From Porphyromonadaceae bacterium UBA4277 (GTDB lineage Bacteria; Bacteroidota; Bacteroidia; Bacteroidales; Muribaculaceae), in NCBI GenBank assembly GCA_002395965.1, contig DGVT01000028.1, forward strand, positions 197-36,015: a DNA stretch of 35,819 bases, written 5' to 3'. Under the pieces are notes generated by a model. The model made no database searches, was not told the origin of the DNA, and worked only from the letters and a program-made list of their open reading frames with translations. Made by a program: the position numbers and the translations under genes. Numbering within the stretch: the first letter of the stretch is position 1; each line of letters begins with the position of its first letter. This document shows, in pieces, positions 9,046 through 16,824 of this stretch.

Positions 9046-9151
9046 AAGCTACAAGTGACCGACGCCGGTTTAGCTGCAAGCTACGAGCTACAATTAGGAG
9101 CGACAGCTTTTAGGCAGGCGGTGGAGCGAAGCAGAACCCCTGTAACAAGCA

Positions 9152-9186
9152 GACAGCTTCCCCTCTAAGTTAGAGGGGGAGCTGTC
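9152..9186. terminator. Long near-perfect intergenic hairpin (possible terminator or repeat relic)
   Basis: GACAGCT at 9152-9158 pairs with AGCTGTC at 9180-9186. The inner CCCCTCTAA/TTAGAGGGG continues the stem with one T-G pair, giving about 16 pairs around a very small loop. No T-run follows on either strand, so termination for polA (minus) is only one reading. The surrounding 9061-9298 contains no gene that I can support. Confidence 0.5.
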
Positions 9187-9298
9187 GCACTAATGGAGCG
9201 AACTGCCGGCCTGAATTGGTGCTTTGCGACTGACTTGACCGATTACGCTATTCGGGTTAATTGGGCTATTCGGGGGCTCACAGTTCATGACAAGGCGA

Positions 9299-12154
9299 TT
9301 AATGTGCGTCGAGCCAGTTGGCTGCAGCAGCGTGCGATGCGGTGAGCTTTACCTTGCCTGAATAGGCGTTTTGCATCTCGGTGATTACTATTTCCTGCAC
9401 ACGCTCTAACTCTTGCGGCACTACGTCGAAGTTCAATTCGTCGTGCACTTGCAGAATCATCTTCGACTGCAAGTGCTCCTGCTCAAACCGCCGGAAGATA
9501 GCCACCATTGCTCGCTTGATAACGTCGGCTGCTGTGCCTTGTATGGGGGCATTCACGGCATTGCGCTCATTGAAAGCCCGCACCACGGCATTGCGCGAGT
9601 TGATGTCGGGCAACATGCGTCGGCGCCCATACAGTGTGGTGACATAGCCCTTTTCGCGAGCCTGTGCCACGCTATTATCAATATATTCCCTCACTTGCGG
9701 AAACGTGGTAAAATAGCCTTCGATGAGCATTTTTGCCTCGTTGCGGGGAATATTCAGGCGTTCGCTCAATCCGAATGCCGAAATACCATACAGGATGCCG
9801 AAGTTGGCTGTCTTTGCCCTGCGGCGCTGCTCGGCAGTCACCTGCTCTAACGGCACATGATAAATCTTGGCTGCAGTAATGGCATGTATGTCGCGGTCGT
9901 GGGCAAAGGCATCGAGCATGGTTTCATCACCACTGATGTCGGCCACTAAGCGCAACTCGATTTGTGAGTAATCGGCACTGAAAAACACGTTTCCGTCGGC
10001 AGGGATGAAAGCACGCCTGATTTCTTTGCCTTCGTCGGAGCGAACGGGGATGTTCTGCAAGTTAGGGTTGGTAGATGACAGTCGTCCGGTGGCAGTCACC
10101 GTCTGGTTGAATGTGGTGTGAATGCGACCGGTGCGCGGGTTGATAAGTTGCGGCAGTGCAATTACATAGGTTGACAGGAGCTTGCGTTTTCCTCGCAACT
10201 CGAGAATTTTATCTACTATCGGATGCCGTGCACGCAGGTGCATCAGTATTTCTTCGGTGGTGCTATACTGCCCTGTCTTGGTCTTTTTGGCCTTAGCATC
10301 AAGTTTGAGTTTGTCGAAAAGTATCTCCCCCACCTGTGCCGGCGAGGCAGTGTTAAACTGTTGTCCGGCAAGCTGCCAGCACTCGGCTTCGATGCGCGTG
10401 ATGTCGGCATTCAGCGCCACGGCATAGTCGTCGAGAGCACTTTTGTCGATGCGTGCACCAGCCATCTCCATGCTTGCGAGCACTCTAATCAGCGGCAACT
10501 CAATGTCGGTGAGCAGGTGGGTAATATCTTCGGCGGCAAGCGCGGCATCGAGCACAGGAGGTAATTGCATTGTTAGGTCGGCAAGCTCACATGCATAATC
10601 CTTGATTGCATCGGCTTTCAGGTCGCTGAATTTTAATTGTTTCTTACCTTTCTTACCGAGAATTCTGTCTTCGGCAATAGCGTCATATTTCAGCATCTCG
10701 GCAGCTATTGCTGCCGTGCTGTGTCCACGCTCGGGCTGCAACAGGTAGTGAGCCACTCCGGTATCATAATAGGGGGCTGAGAAGTTAATTCCTGCCACAT
10801 GCAGCATCACCATGAGTCGCTTCACATCGTTGCTCACTATCGAAGTGTTACCGGTGAATAGCGGTGCCACCGCATTCATCATCCACCCCATGGCATCACA
10901 CGGCAGATAAGCCGCTTTGCCAGGCTCGGAGCTAAGTGCAAAACCAACAATAGTTGACCGCATCGCCTCGTCGCCATCGGCCACAACGTGCACGGCTACT
11001 CGCGGCAACGTCAATAGTTTCTCTATCAATTTACCGGCATTTTCAAAATCGGCTACCAACTCATAATCATGCTCTGCATTGCCCAACGACTTTCTTGGTT
11101 CGTCGGCTATGGCATCAGTTGCTTCGCTTGCCTGAGCTGTAGCCTCATCGGGCTGGTCGAACAACGAAAGCTGCCCGCCACGGCTTTCAAGCAGTTTCTT
11201 TTCGAGTGAAACCGGTTTTGATGCCTTACTGAACAAGTCGGGCTGAGATGCTACAGGTGCCGGTTGCCCTGCCAAGCCTACGTTAGCCTCGCCATTATCT
11301 ATCAATCGCGTGGCAAGAGTGCGGAATTCAAGTTCAGCAAACACTTCACTCAGCGCCTTGAAATTGACAGGCACACGCTTCAACGCTGTTTCATCAAGTG
11401 TTACCGGCACATCGGTAATAATGGTTGCAAGATATTTAGAAAACTTTATTTGCTCAACATTGTTTTCAACATTTTCCTTGATTGAGCCTTTCAATTCGCC
11501 TGTGTGCGCCAGCAGGTTCTCTACCGAGCCAAATTGCTGTATAAGTTTCTCGGCGCGCTTTGGCCCCACGTTAGGACAACCGGGAATGTTATCGGCACTG
11601 TCGCCCATGAGTGCGAGTATGTCGATGAGCTGGAGCGGATTTTCAATTCCATATTTTTCTTTTACTTCTTCCACACCCATGATTTCGTTTTTCGCCGGAT
11701 TGAAAACCTTCACCATGGGAGTAACCAACTGACCGAAATCCTTGTCGCCGGTCACCATATAGGTCATGAAACCCTTCAGCTGAGCTTGATGCGCCAGCGT
11801 GCCGATCACGTCGTCGGCCTCGTAGCCTTGCACCTCATACACCGGTATGTTATATGCTTCAAGAATGCGCTTAATATATGGCACTGCGATGAGGATGCCT
11901 TCGGGTGTCTCGCTGCGATTGGCTTTATATTCAGGAAATGCCTCATGCCTGAAGGTTTTTCCACCCGGGTCAAAACACACTGCAATGTGCGAGGGTTGCT
12001 CACGCTTGAGAATGTCCTGAAGTATGTTCACAAAGCCAAACACCGCACTGGTGTCGATACCCGTGGATGTGATGCGAGGATTGCGCATCATAGCATAGAA
12101 TGCCCTGAAAATCATTGCATAGGCATCAACTAATAGTAATTTTTTCTCTTCCAT
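9299..12154 (-). CDS. polA: DNA polymerase I
   Basis: This is a 951-residue protein of normal length for the family, involved in Okazaki-fragment processing and gap repair. The 5' nuclease domain (1-~290) has LLLVDAYAMIFRAFYA, GYEADDVIGTLAHQ, VTGDKDFGQL and ALMGDSADNIPG. The polymerase domain has motif A (FFSADYSQIELRL), motif B (RRRAKTANFGILYG) and motif C (LQVHDELNFDV), and ends in the usual ...AH. The middle 3'-5' exonuclease-like domain (~360-560) has lost its acidic residues: the DxE of ExoI reads VAVHVVADGDEA, ExoII reads SNDVKRLM and ExoIII reads YACELADL. I infer no proofreading. It starts at the ATG at 12154, and a candidate promoter lies just upstream. Confidence 0.97.
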   Translation of the reverse strand: MEEKKLLLVDAYAMIFRAFYAMMRNPRITSTGIDTSAVFGFVNILQDILKREQPSHIAVCFDPGGKTFRHEAFPEYKANRSETPEGILIAVPYIKRILEAYNIPVYEVQGYEADDVIGTLAHQAQLKGFMTYMVTGDKDFGQLVTPMVKVFNPAKNEIMGVEEVKEKYGIENPLQLIDILALMGDSADNIPGCPNVGPKRAEKLIQQFGSVENLLAHTGELKGSIKENVENNVEQIKFSKYLATIITDVPVTLDETALKRVPVNFKALSEVFAELEFRTLATRLIDNGEANVGLAGQPAPVASQPDLFSKASKPVSLEKKLLESRGGQLSLFDQPDEATAQASEATDAIADEPRKSLGNAEHDYELVADFENAGKLIEKLLTLPRVAVHVVADGDEAMRSTIVGFALSSEPGKAAYLPCDAMGWMMNAVAPLFTGNTSIVSNDVKRLMVMLHVAGINFSAPYYDTGVAHYLLQPERGHSTAAIAAEMLKYDAIAEDRILGKKGKKQLKFSDLKADAIKDYACELADLTMQLPPVLDAALAAEDITHLLTDIELPLIRVLASMEMAGARIDKSALDDYAVALNADITRIEAECWQLAGQQFNTASPAQVGEILFDKLKLDAKAKKTKTGQYSTTEEILMHLRARHPIVDKILELRGKRKLLSTYVIALPQLINPRTGRIHTTFNQTVTATGRLSSTNPNLQNIPVRSDEGKEIRRAFIPADGNVFFSADYSQIELRLVADISGDETMLDAFAHDRDIHAITAAKIYHVPLEQVTAEQRRRAKTANFGILYGISAFGLSERLNIPRNEAKMLIEGYFTTFPQVREYIDNSVAQAREKGYVTTLYGRRRMLPDINSRNAVVRAFNERNAVNAPIQGTAADVIKRAMVAIFRRFEQEHLQSKMILQVHDELNFDVVPQELERVQEIVITEMQNAYSGKVKLTASHAAAANWLDAH

Positions 12155-12182
12155 TTTTGACCGATGTTAAAAGAAAATTCTC

Positions 12183-12214
12183 TAAAATTACACATTTCTG
12201 CCAACACTACGAAA
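12183..12214 (-). promoter_or_regulatory. Candidate polA promoter
   Basis: Read on the minus strand, TTTC (12214-12211), 20 bases, then TAATTTTA (12190-12183). Each box is one mismatch from the TTTG/TAnnTTTG consensus. Its distance to the polA start is suitable (about 29 bases). Confidence 0.35.
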
Positions 12215-12242
12215 TTTTCAATCACTTTTACTATAAAATCAT

Positions 12243-12278
12243 CCGGCTCGAAGATGCTTGTGCAGCACTTCGAGCCGG
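12243..12278 (-). terminator. Hairpin between the peroxidase gene and polA, probable terminator
   Basis: CCGGCTCGAAG (12243-12253) pairs perfectly with CTTCGAGCCGG (12268-12278) around a 14-base loop. It lies downstream of the peroxidase gene (minus strand) and upstream of polA. A T-rich stretch follows on both strands (TCAATTTTTT on plus, GATTTTATAG on minus), so it may insulate both directions. Confidence 0.6.
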
Positions 12279-12373
12279 AATCAATTTTTTATGTTAGAGT
12301 AGTAAAAACCTCTATATTGCTAAAATCTGAGCTTTTCAAGGTTTGGCGTTAGCCTCTATAAAATATTGAAGTT

Positions 12374-12979
12374 TTATAGCAGCTCTTTAACTTTGGCTTC
12401 AATATCGGCAATGGGGGCAGTGGGCTCAAAACGTGCCACTACGCGGCCGTTGCGGTCGATGAGGAACTTAGTGAAATTCCACTTAATATCTGGGTTCTTG
12501 TCGTAGGCGGGGTCTGCCTTGCTGAGCATCTCATGCAGCAGGGCGCCAATCTTGTGATTAAGATCAAACCCCTCAAAACCCTTCTCGCTCTTCAGATAGG
12601 TAAACAATGGCGAAGCATTCTCGCCATTCACATCGATTTTCTTGAACTGCGGGAACTCGGTGCCATAGTTCAGCTGGCAGAAGCTGTGTATTTCCTCCTC
12701 GGTGCCGGGTGCCTGCTGCCCGAACTGGTTGCACGGGAAGTCGAGGATTTCCAGTCCGCTGTCTTTATACTGTTTGTAAAGTGCTTCCAGTTCCTCATAT
12801 TGCGGTGTGAAGCCGCAACGAGTGGCAGTGTTCACTATCAGTAGCACCTTGCCGCTATATTGTTGCATACTCACCTCGGCGCCTTTACGATCAAGAACGC
12901 TGAAATCATAAATCGTTTGTGACATAATAATTAAATTAGTTGTTATTAAAAAAAAAGCGGTTAGTAGATGTTTCAACAT
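12374..12979 (-). CDS. Glutathione peroxidase-family thiol peroxidase (Cys type)
   Basis: This is a 201-residue protein with all family landmarks: NTATRCGFTPQYEEL with the peroxidatic Cys55 (Cys in place of selenocysteine), FPCNQFGQQ with the conserved Gln85, and WNFTKFLIDRNG with the conserved Trp. Such enzymes reduce hydrogen peroxide or lipid hydroperoxides, in bacteria usually with thioredoxin. The first 19 residues (LLTAFFLITTNLII) look like a signal peptide. The ATG at 12925 (MSQTIYDF) would instead give a cytoplasmic protein of normal family length. I cannot decide, since no clear promoter is visible to fix the start. Substrate and reductant are inferred. Confidence 0.92.
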   Translation of the reverse strand: MLKHLLTAFFLITTNLIIMSQTIYDFSVLDRKGAEVSMQQYSGKVLLIVNTATRCGFTPQYEELEALYKQYKDSGLEILDFPCNQFGQQAPGTEEEIHSFCQLNYGTEFPQFKKIDVNGENASPLFTYLKSEKGFEGFDLNHKIGALLHEMLSKADPAYDKNPDIKWNFTKFLIDRNGRVVARFEPTAPIADIEAKVKELL

Positions 12980-13508
12980 GACAATATTATATTTTTATTT
13001 TTTCTTTATTAAAAAAGAATTTTATAATGATAATGATGGGCTGTGAATAGCGATAATAACTTTTTTAGAAAAAACTTGCATATTAAGTTATTTTACTCAA
13101 AAAAGATTATATCAACCATTTATTAACATATTAATGTTCTAAACTATAGCATTTTAGTCGAGTTATTAATAGGTTGTTCACAACGTGCAAAGTTAGTAAT
13201 TTTTCCATTTGTGACAAGTAAAAATGCGTTGAAAACTATGTTGAATAGAGCATAATATTTTTGTGCTAACTAATTTTGGAAATATTGATTTTTTTATAAA
13301 CCGCAAAGAATTGAATTTGTCAAGAGATTTTTATTGAAAATTATTATAAACTTATCAACAATTATCAACATTGTTATCAACAGGCATAATAAAATAACAT
13401 GGTGGAATTTTTTTTTGTAGTGTAACTATTGACAGATTAGAATATTTTGTATAAATTCGCAACAAAGTTTGAAAAATCAATATGTTTAACTAAATAAAAC
13501 GAACTATT
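12980..13508. other. AT-rich divergent spacer, candidate replication-origin-like region
   Basis: This spacer of 529 bases lies between a minus-strand and a plus-strand gene. It is strongly AT-rich and has no supported gene. It contains three direct copies of TTATCAACA (13352-13360, 13362-13370, 13374-13382) and one TTGTTCACA (13174-13182), each one mismatch from the DnaA-box consensus TTATNCACA. It must also hold promoters for the two divergent genes, but I find no box pair that fits the consensus well. Confidence 0.4.
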
Positions 13509-14285
13509 ATGAAAAAATTATTTTGTATGATTGCATTGGCGGGACTTTCACTCACCGCTTGGTCGCAAGCATCAGTAAAGCTCAGCACCTATGGCGGCAC
13601 ATCGCTTGAGCGCTACGATGGCCAGCAATGTGACGTGACGGCCGACCGTTATCTGTTCAATGGCTGGAACACTATTTCAATGCCATTTTCGATGAGCGAA
13701 CAGGAAATTGACGATGCACTGGGACAAGGTGTGCGTCTGGAGCGCCTGGTGGGTGTTGCCCAGCAAGGCACTGAAATAATTCTGAATTTTCAAGATTGCA
13801 AAGCCGAAGGTATAAAGGCCAATACGCCGTATATCCTTTACTACCCCGGCGAAACCGGCAGCAAGAAACTGCAAGTGAATGCTCGCATTGAAAACAAAGA
13901 ATCAAAAGTGACGCTGAACACCGGCAACGGCGTGGAAGTATCAATGTGCGGAGCGGCAGTCAAGACCGACGGTAAAAATCATTATGGCATTCTGGCTGTG
14001 AACAACGTTGACGCAAATTTCACCCAAATCGACAATGAAAAGGCATTCTTCTATGCAACACGCTGCTACATCAGCATTTCGGGCGAGCAGCATTTCAACC
14101 TGGTTGCAAACCACCTGGGTGCCGGCGAAATCACCAGCATCACCGACATTGCAGCTGCCAACGACGTAGTTGATGTTTATAATGTTCTCGGTGTGAGGGT
14201 GGCTCATAACGTTAAAGCAGGTGATATTAATAGCCTCAATCCGGGTATCTATATGGTAAAAGGCCGTAAAATACTTGTAAAGTAA
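13509..14285 (+). CDS. Secreted protein with C-terminal type IX-like sorting tail
   Basis: This is a 258-residue protein with a signal peptide (MKKLFCMIALAGLSLTAWSQA). Its central part has no family I can name; it has the block YLFNGWNTISMPFSMSEQEI, of a kind seen in secreted Bacteroidetes proteins. The last ~40 residues (VVDVYNVLGVRVAHNV, then GIYMVKGRKILVK) match the pattern of Por-type C-terminal sorting domains, which send proteins across the outer membrane through type IX secretion. Export to the surface is therefore likely; the function is unknown. It is a single gene, closed by its own terminator. Confidence 0.85.
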   Translation: MKKLFCMIALAGLSLTAWSQASVKLSTYGGTSLERYDGQQCDVTADRYLFNGWNTISMPFSMSEQEIDDALGQGVRLERLVGVAQQGTEIILNFQDCKAEGIKANTPYILYYPGETGSKKLQVNARIENKESKVTLNTGNGVEVSMCGAAVKTDGKNHYGILAVNNVDANFTQIDNEKAFFYATRCYISISGEQHFNLVANHLGAGEITSITDIAAANDVVDVYNVLGVRVAHNVKAGDINSLNPGIYMVKGRKILVK

Positions 14286-14304
14286 ATTGTAAGTTTTTAT
14301 AGAT

Positions 14305-14352
14305 GCGTAGAGGGCACCGACAAGTGAGTCGAGCGTCTTCTACGCTTTTTTT
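14305..14352 (+). terminator. Rho-independent terminator after the sorting-domain gene
   Basis: GCGTAGA (14305-14311) pairs with TCTACGC (14339-14345), followed at once by TTTTTTT. An inner GAC/GTC pairing shortens the loop. Confidence 0.75.
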
Positions 14353-14396
14353 ATTAAAACGGAAAATGGTGAATTTCTATAAAATTATTTAATAAT

Positions 14397-14427
14397 TTTG
14401 TTTTTCGTGAGCCATTGACTAACTTTG
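14397..14427 (+). promoter_or_regulatory. Rubrerythrin promoter, exact Bacteroidetes consensus
   Basis: TTTG at 14397-14400, 19 bases, TAACTTTG at 14420-14427: both boxes match the consensus exactly. An in-frame ATG at 14415 lies inside this promoter, so it cannot be the start. The ATG at 14472 is chosen. Confidence 0.8.
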
Positions 14428-14471
14428 CAAAAAATACAAAGGATTATTTATTTTTTAATTTTACTACTATT

Positions 14472-15023
14472 ATGGCAAAGAAATGGATTTGTACAGTGTG
14501 CGGTTATGTGCACGAAGGACCGGAACCCCCCGAGCGCTGCCCTCAGTGCAAAGTACCGGCATCTAAGTTCAAAGAGTTAAATGAGGATGAAGGACTCAGC
14601 TTTGCAGCTGAGCATGTGTTAGGAGTGGCCCGCGGCGTAGATCCTGAAATATTGCAGGGCCTTAAAGATCACTTCAATGGCGAGTGCAGTGAGGTGGGCA
14701 TGTATCTGGCGATGTCGCGCCAGGCCGATCGCGAAGGATACCCCGAAATAGCCGAGGCTTTCAAGCGCTATGCTTGGGAAGAAGCTGAACACGCAGCTAA
14801 GTTTGCCGAGTTGCTCGGTGAAGTGGTGTGGGACACCAAGACTAATCTTGAGAAGCGCATGAATGCCGAGGCGGGAGCATGTGAAGACAAGTTCCGCATT
14901 GCTAAGTTGGCAAAGGCACAAAACCTTGATGCTATTCACGACACAGTTCATGAAATGGCTCGTGACGAAGCTCGTCATGGACAAGGATTTCAAGGGCTTT
15001 ATAACCGTTATTTCAAGAAATAA
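14472..15023 (+). CDS. Reverse rubrerythrin (rubredoxin-diiron NADH peroxidase type)
   Basis: This is a 183-residue protein. The N-terminal rubredoxin domain has CTVCGYVHEGPEPPERCPQC (two CxxC knuckles binding one iron). A ferritin-like four-helix domain follows with the diiron ligands in GECSEVGMYLAM, YAWEEAEHAAKF and MARDEARHGQGF (ExxH pairs). The rubredoxin-first order is that of reverse rubrerythrins, which reduce hydrogen peroxide in anaerobes. The protein is cytoplasmic. The start follows from the promoter, which overlaps the upstream in-frame ATG at 14415. It forms a single-gene unit with its own promoter and terminator. With the peroxidase at 12374 it makes two oxidative-stress genes within 3 kb. 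Confidence 0.95.
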   Translation: MAKKWICTVCGYVHEGPEPPERCPQCKVPASKFKELNEDEGLSFAAEHVLGVARGVDPEILQGLKDHFNGECSEVGMYLAMSRQADREGYPEIAEAFKRYAWEEAEHAAKFAELLGEVVWDTKTNLEKRMNAEAGACEDKFRIAKLAKAQNLDAIHDTVHEMARDEARHGQGFQGLYNRYFKK

Positions 15024-15043
15024 TTGCGATGCTCAATAAGATT

Positions 15044-15089
15044 TTCCCCTGCTCATTCGTTATTATGAACGGGCAGGGGAAGCTTTTTT
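15044..15089 (+). terminator. Rho-independent terminator of the rubrerythrin gene
   Basis: TTCCCCTGC (15044-15052) pairs with GCAGGGGAA (15073-15081), with an inner TTCGT/ACG-type pairing, followed by GCTTTTTTA. Confidence 0.85.
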
Positions 15090-15156
15090 AGGTAGCGTGA
15101 GTTATAAGTGATTGTGTGTAGGAAATAAAGTTGTGAGTAAAACGTAATAATAAATA

Positions 15157-15364
15157 ATTCAAGTTTCTAAAGTAGATAAAATGTTGAAAATGGCAAGCAA
15201 AAGCGTCGAAGACGCTGGCGGGTCGAAGACCCGACTTTGTGCTAAAGACCATGCAAGAACCCCAGCGGGGTTCGCAGCTTGGTCACAGGATGTAGCGGGA
15301 AAGTGCCTCGAAGAGGAACATTGTAGCACTATCTGAGCATGTTAGTTACTTTAGAAACTTGAAT
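15157..15364. mobile_element. MITE-like element: 18-bp perfect inverted ends and four internal hairpins
   Basis: ATTCAAGTTTCTAAAGTA at 15157-15174 is the exact reverse complement of 15347-15364. Both ends are flanked by AAATA (15152-15156 and 15365-15369), like a 5-base target duplication. Inside are four short hairpins: AGCGTC-gaa-GACGCT (15202-15216), CGGGTC-gaa-GACCCG (15219-15233), AACCCC-agc-GGGGTT (15258-15272) and CCTC-gaa-GAGG (15306-15316). There is no open frame. It ends 19 bases before the start codon of the next gene, so it may lie in that gene's 5' leader. A structured RNA or cis-regulator is an alternative reading. Confidence 0.6.
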
Positions 15365-15383
15365 AAATAATTGAGAATATCAC

Positions 15384-16091
15384 ATGGTTCGCAAGACGGC
15401 ATTATTAATTCTACTATTATTCATCACCGGTGTGGTGAAAGCCCAAAATGGCAATAGCATGCTGGGCTTTTATGGAGGTATAGGCTCGGTGTTTCCCACA
15501 GGTGGGCTGCACGACAACTTTGACGGTTGTGTGACCTTTGGCGGCGGCATAACAGGTGCCTACAAGCACATTACGCTCAAGGCCGATGTTTATTATGGGC
15601 AACCTTCGTTCAACAAGCAGAATATGTTTGCCATAACCGATGAGCAAGGTCGTGATGCACAGCTCAATGCGGCGGCCAGTGCCACGCAGCTTGGCGTGAG
15701 CGCACAGTTAGGCTATAACATTTCGCTCGGCAATCGCGTGAGCATAATTCCGTCAACCGGTATTTATTGGAGCCACTATAAGTGGAATGTGAATGATATA
15801 AAGTGGAGCAAGAATGCTGATGGACTCGACGTTTTTCAGGCTGTGAACACCACTACTGTGACGATGGGCAAAGTTGGATGGATTGCAAGCATCGACATCG
15901 ATGTGAGGTTGCACAGTAAGTATGTCAACACATCGTTAATGCCCCGCGGACAGGGACGTTACACATCGGCAGTGCGTCTCACTCCGTGGGTGGCTACGGG
16001 GTCATTCAGCAACGCAGTGCCCAGTGCTAAAGGCTGCTTTGTGGGATTGAATGTGTCGTATGCAGGCTTGTTATCATCGATTATGCAATAA
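15384..16091 (+). CDS. Outer-membrane beta-barrel family protein
   Basis: This is a 235-residue protein with a signal peptide (MVRKTALLILLLFITGVVKAQ). What follows has the alternating pattern of transmembrane beta-strands (GFYGGIGSVFPTGG, TFGGGITGAYKHITLKADVY, TQLGVSAQLGYNISLG, RVSIIPSTGIYWSHYKW), as in small Bacteroidetes porin-like outer-membrane proteins. The end (GLNVSYAGLLSSIMQ) resembles a final strand. Function is unknown. The start lies just 19 bases past the hairpin element at 15157-15364, so expression may depend on it. Confidence 0.75.
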   Translation: MVRKTALLILLLFITGVVKAQNGNSMLGFYGGIGSVFPTGGLHDNFDGCVTFGGGITGAYKHITLKADVYYGQPSFNKQNMFAITDEQGRDAQLNAAASATQLGVSAQLGYNISLGNRVSIIPSTGIYWSHYKWNVNDIKWSKNADGLDVFQAVNTTTVTMGKVGWIASIDIDVRLHSKYVNTSLMPRGQGRYTSAVRLTPWVATGSFSNAVPSAKGCFVGLNVSYAGLLSSIMQ

Positions 16092-16119
16092 ATATAGATA
16101 CCGGTTCGTTACATTTTTA

Positions 16120-16127
16120 TACTTTTG
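16120..16127 (+). promoter_or_regulatory. Candidate -7 box of the DUF4294 gene
   Basis: TACTTTTG matches TAnnTTTG and lies 25 bases before the ATG at 16153. No TTTG is seen at the -33 distance. Confidence 0.4.
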
Positions 16128-16152
16128 CAGCGCTATTTACAGTGAGAAACGG

Positions 16153-16791
16153 ATGAAACGCATTTTTTCAATATTTGCTTTGATTATTGCGGCCCTGATG
16201 GCTACTACCGCCAGGGCTCAGGTTGCTGTCGATAAACTCGAGGTGCCGTCGTCGCTGCAGAAGGTGTTTGCCGGGTACTATCATTTTATTGAGAAGGAAA
16301 CCGGCGACACACTCATGATGCTGGTGTTTAACAACATCACCATCTACCCGCGCGAGCGTTTCCGCAACAAGAAAGAAGAAGAATTCTACTGGAAGACAGT
16401 GCGCGACGTGAAAAAAACCTTGCCGTATGCCAAGCTAATCTGCTCTACCCTACTCGAGACCTATGAGTATCTTGACACCTACAAGACTCAAAAAGAAAAA
16501 CAAGCCTACCTCACACAATTTGAAAAAGCGATTTTCAAGGAATACAAACCGGTGATGAAAAAGATGACCAAGGGTCAGGGAAAAATGCTCATAAAGCTCA
16601 TTAACCGCGAGACTAACCAGAACAGTTACAGCATAGTCAAGGCATTCTTAGGAACCTTTAGAGCCGGCTTTTGGCAGACCTTCGGCAAGTTCTTCGGTGT
16701 GAGTCTCAAGCAAGGTTTTCATCCCGAAAAGAACAAAGACGATGCCATGATCGAGCGCATCTGCGTGCGCATCGAGCAAGGCACGCTATAA
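16153..16791 (+). CDS. DUF4294 family secreted/periplasmic protein
   Basis: This is a 212-residue protein with a signal peptide (MKRIFSIFALIIAALMATTARA). The body (NNITIYPRERFRNKKEEEFY, VRDVKKTLPYAKL, ETYEYLDTY, MTKGQGKMLIKLINRETNQN) fits the DUF4294 family, confined largely to Bacteroidetes and of unknown function. It is highly charged with many Lys. I chose the ATG at 16153 because it gives a clean signal peptide; the frame is open upstream from 16051, but that start overlaps the preceding gene and lies before the -7 box. It is probably expressed on its own. Confidence 0.88.
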   Translation: MKRIFSIFALIIAALMATTARAQVAVDKLEVPSSLQKVFAGYYHFIEKETGDTLMMLVFNNITIYPRERFRNKKEEEFYWKTVRDVKKTLPYAKLICSTLLETYEYLDTYKTQKEKQAYLTQFEKAIFKEYKPVMKKMTKGQGKMLIKLINRETNQNSYSIVKAFLGTFRAGFWQTFGKFFGVSLKQGFHPEKNKDDAMIERICVRIEQGTL

Positions 16792-16824
16792 TTTGTACAT
16801 CATCACTATTCAAATCATATTAAA

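Noticed and set aside
14415..14471. Upstream ATG for the rubrerythrin gene
   Set aside because: It lies between the -33 and -7 boxes of an exact-consensus promoter, so it would not be transcribed from it.
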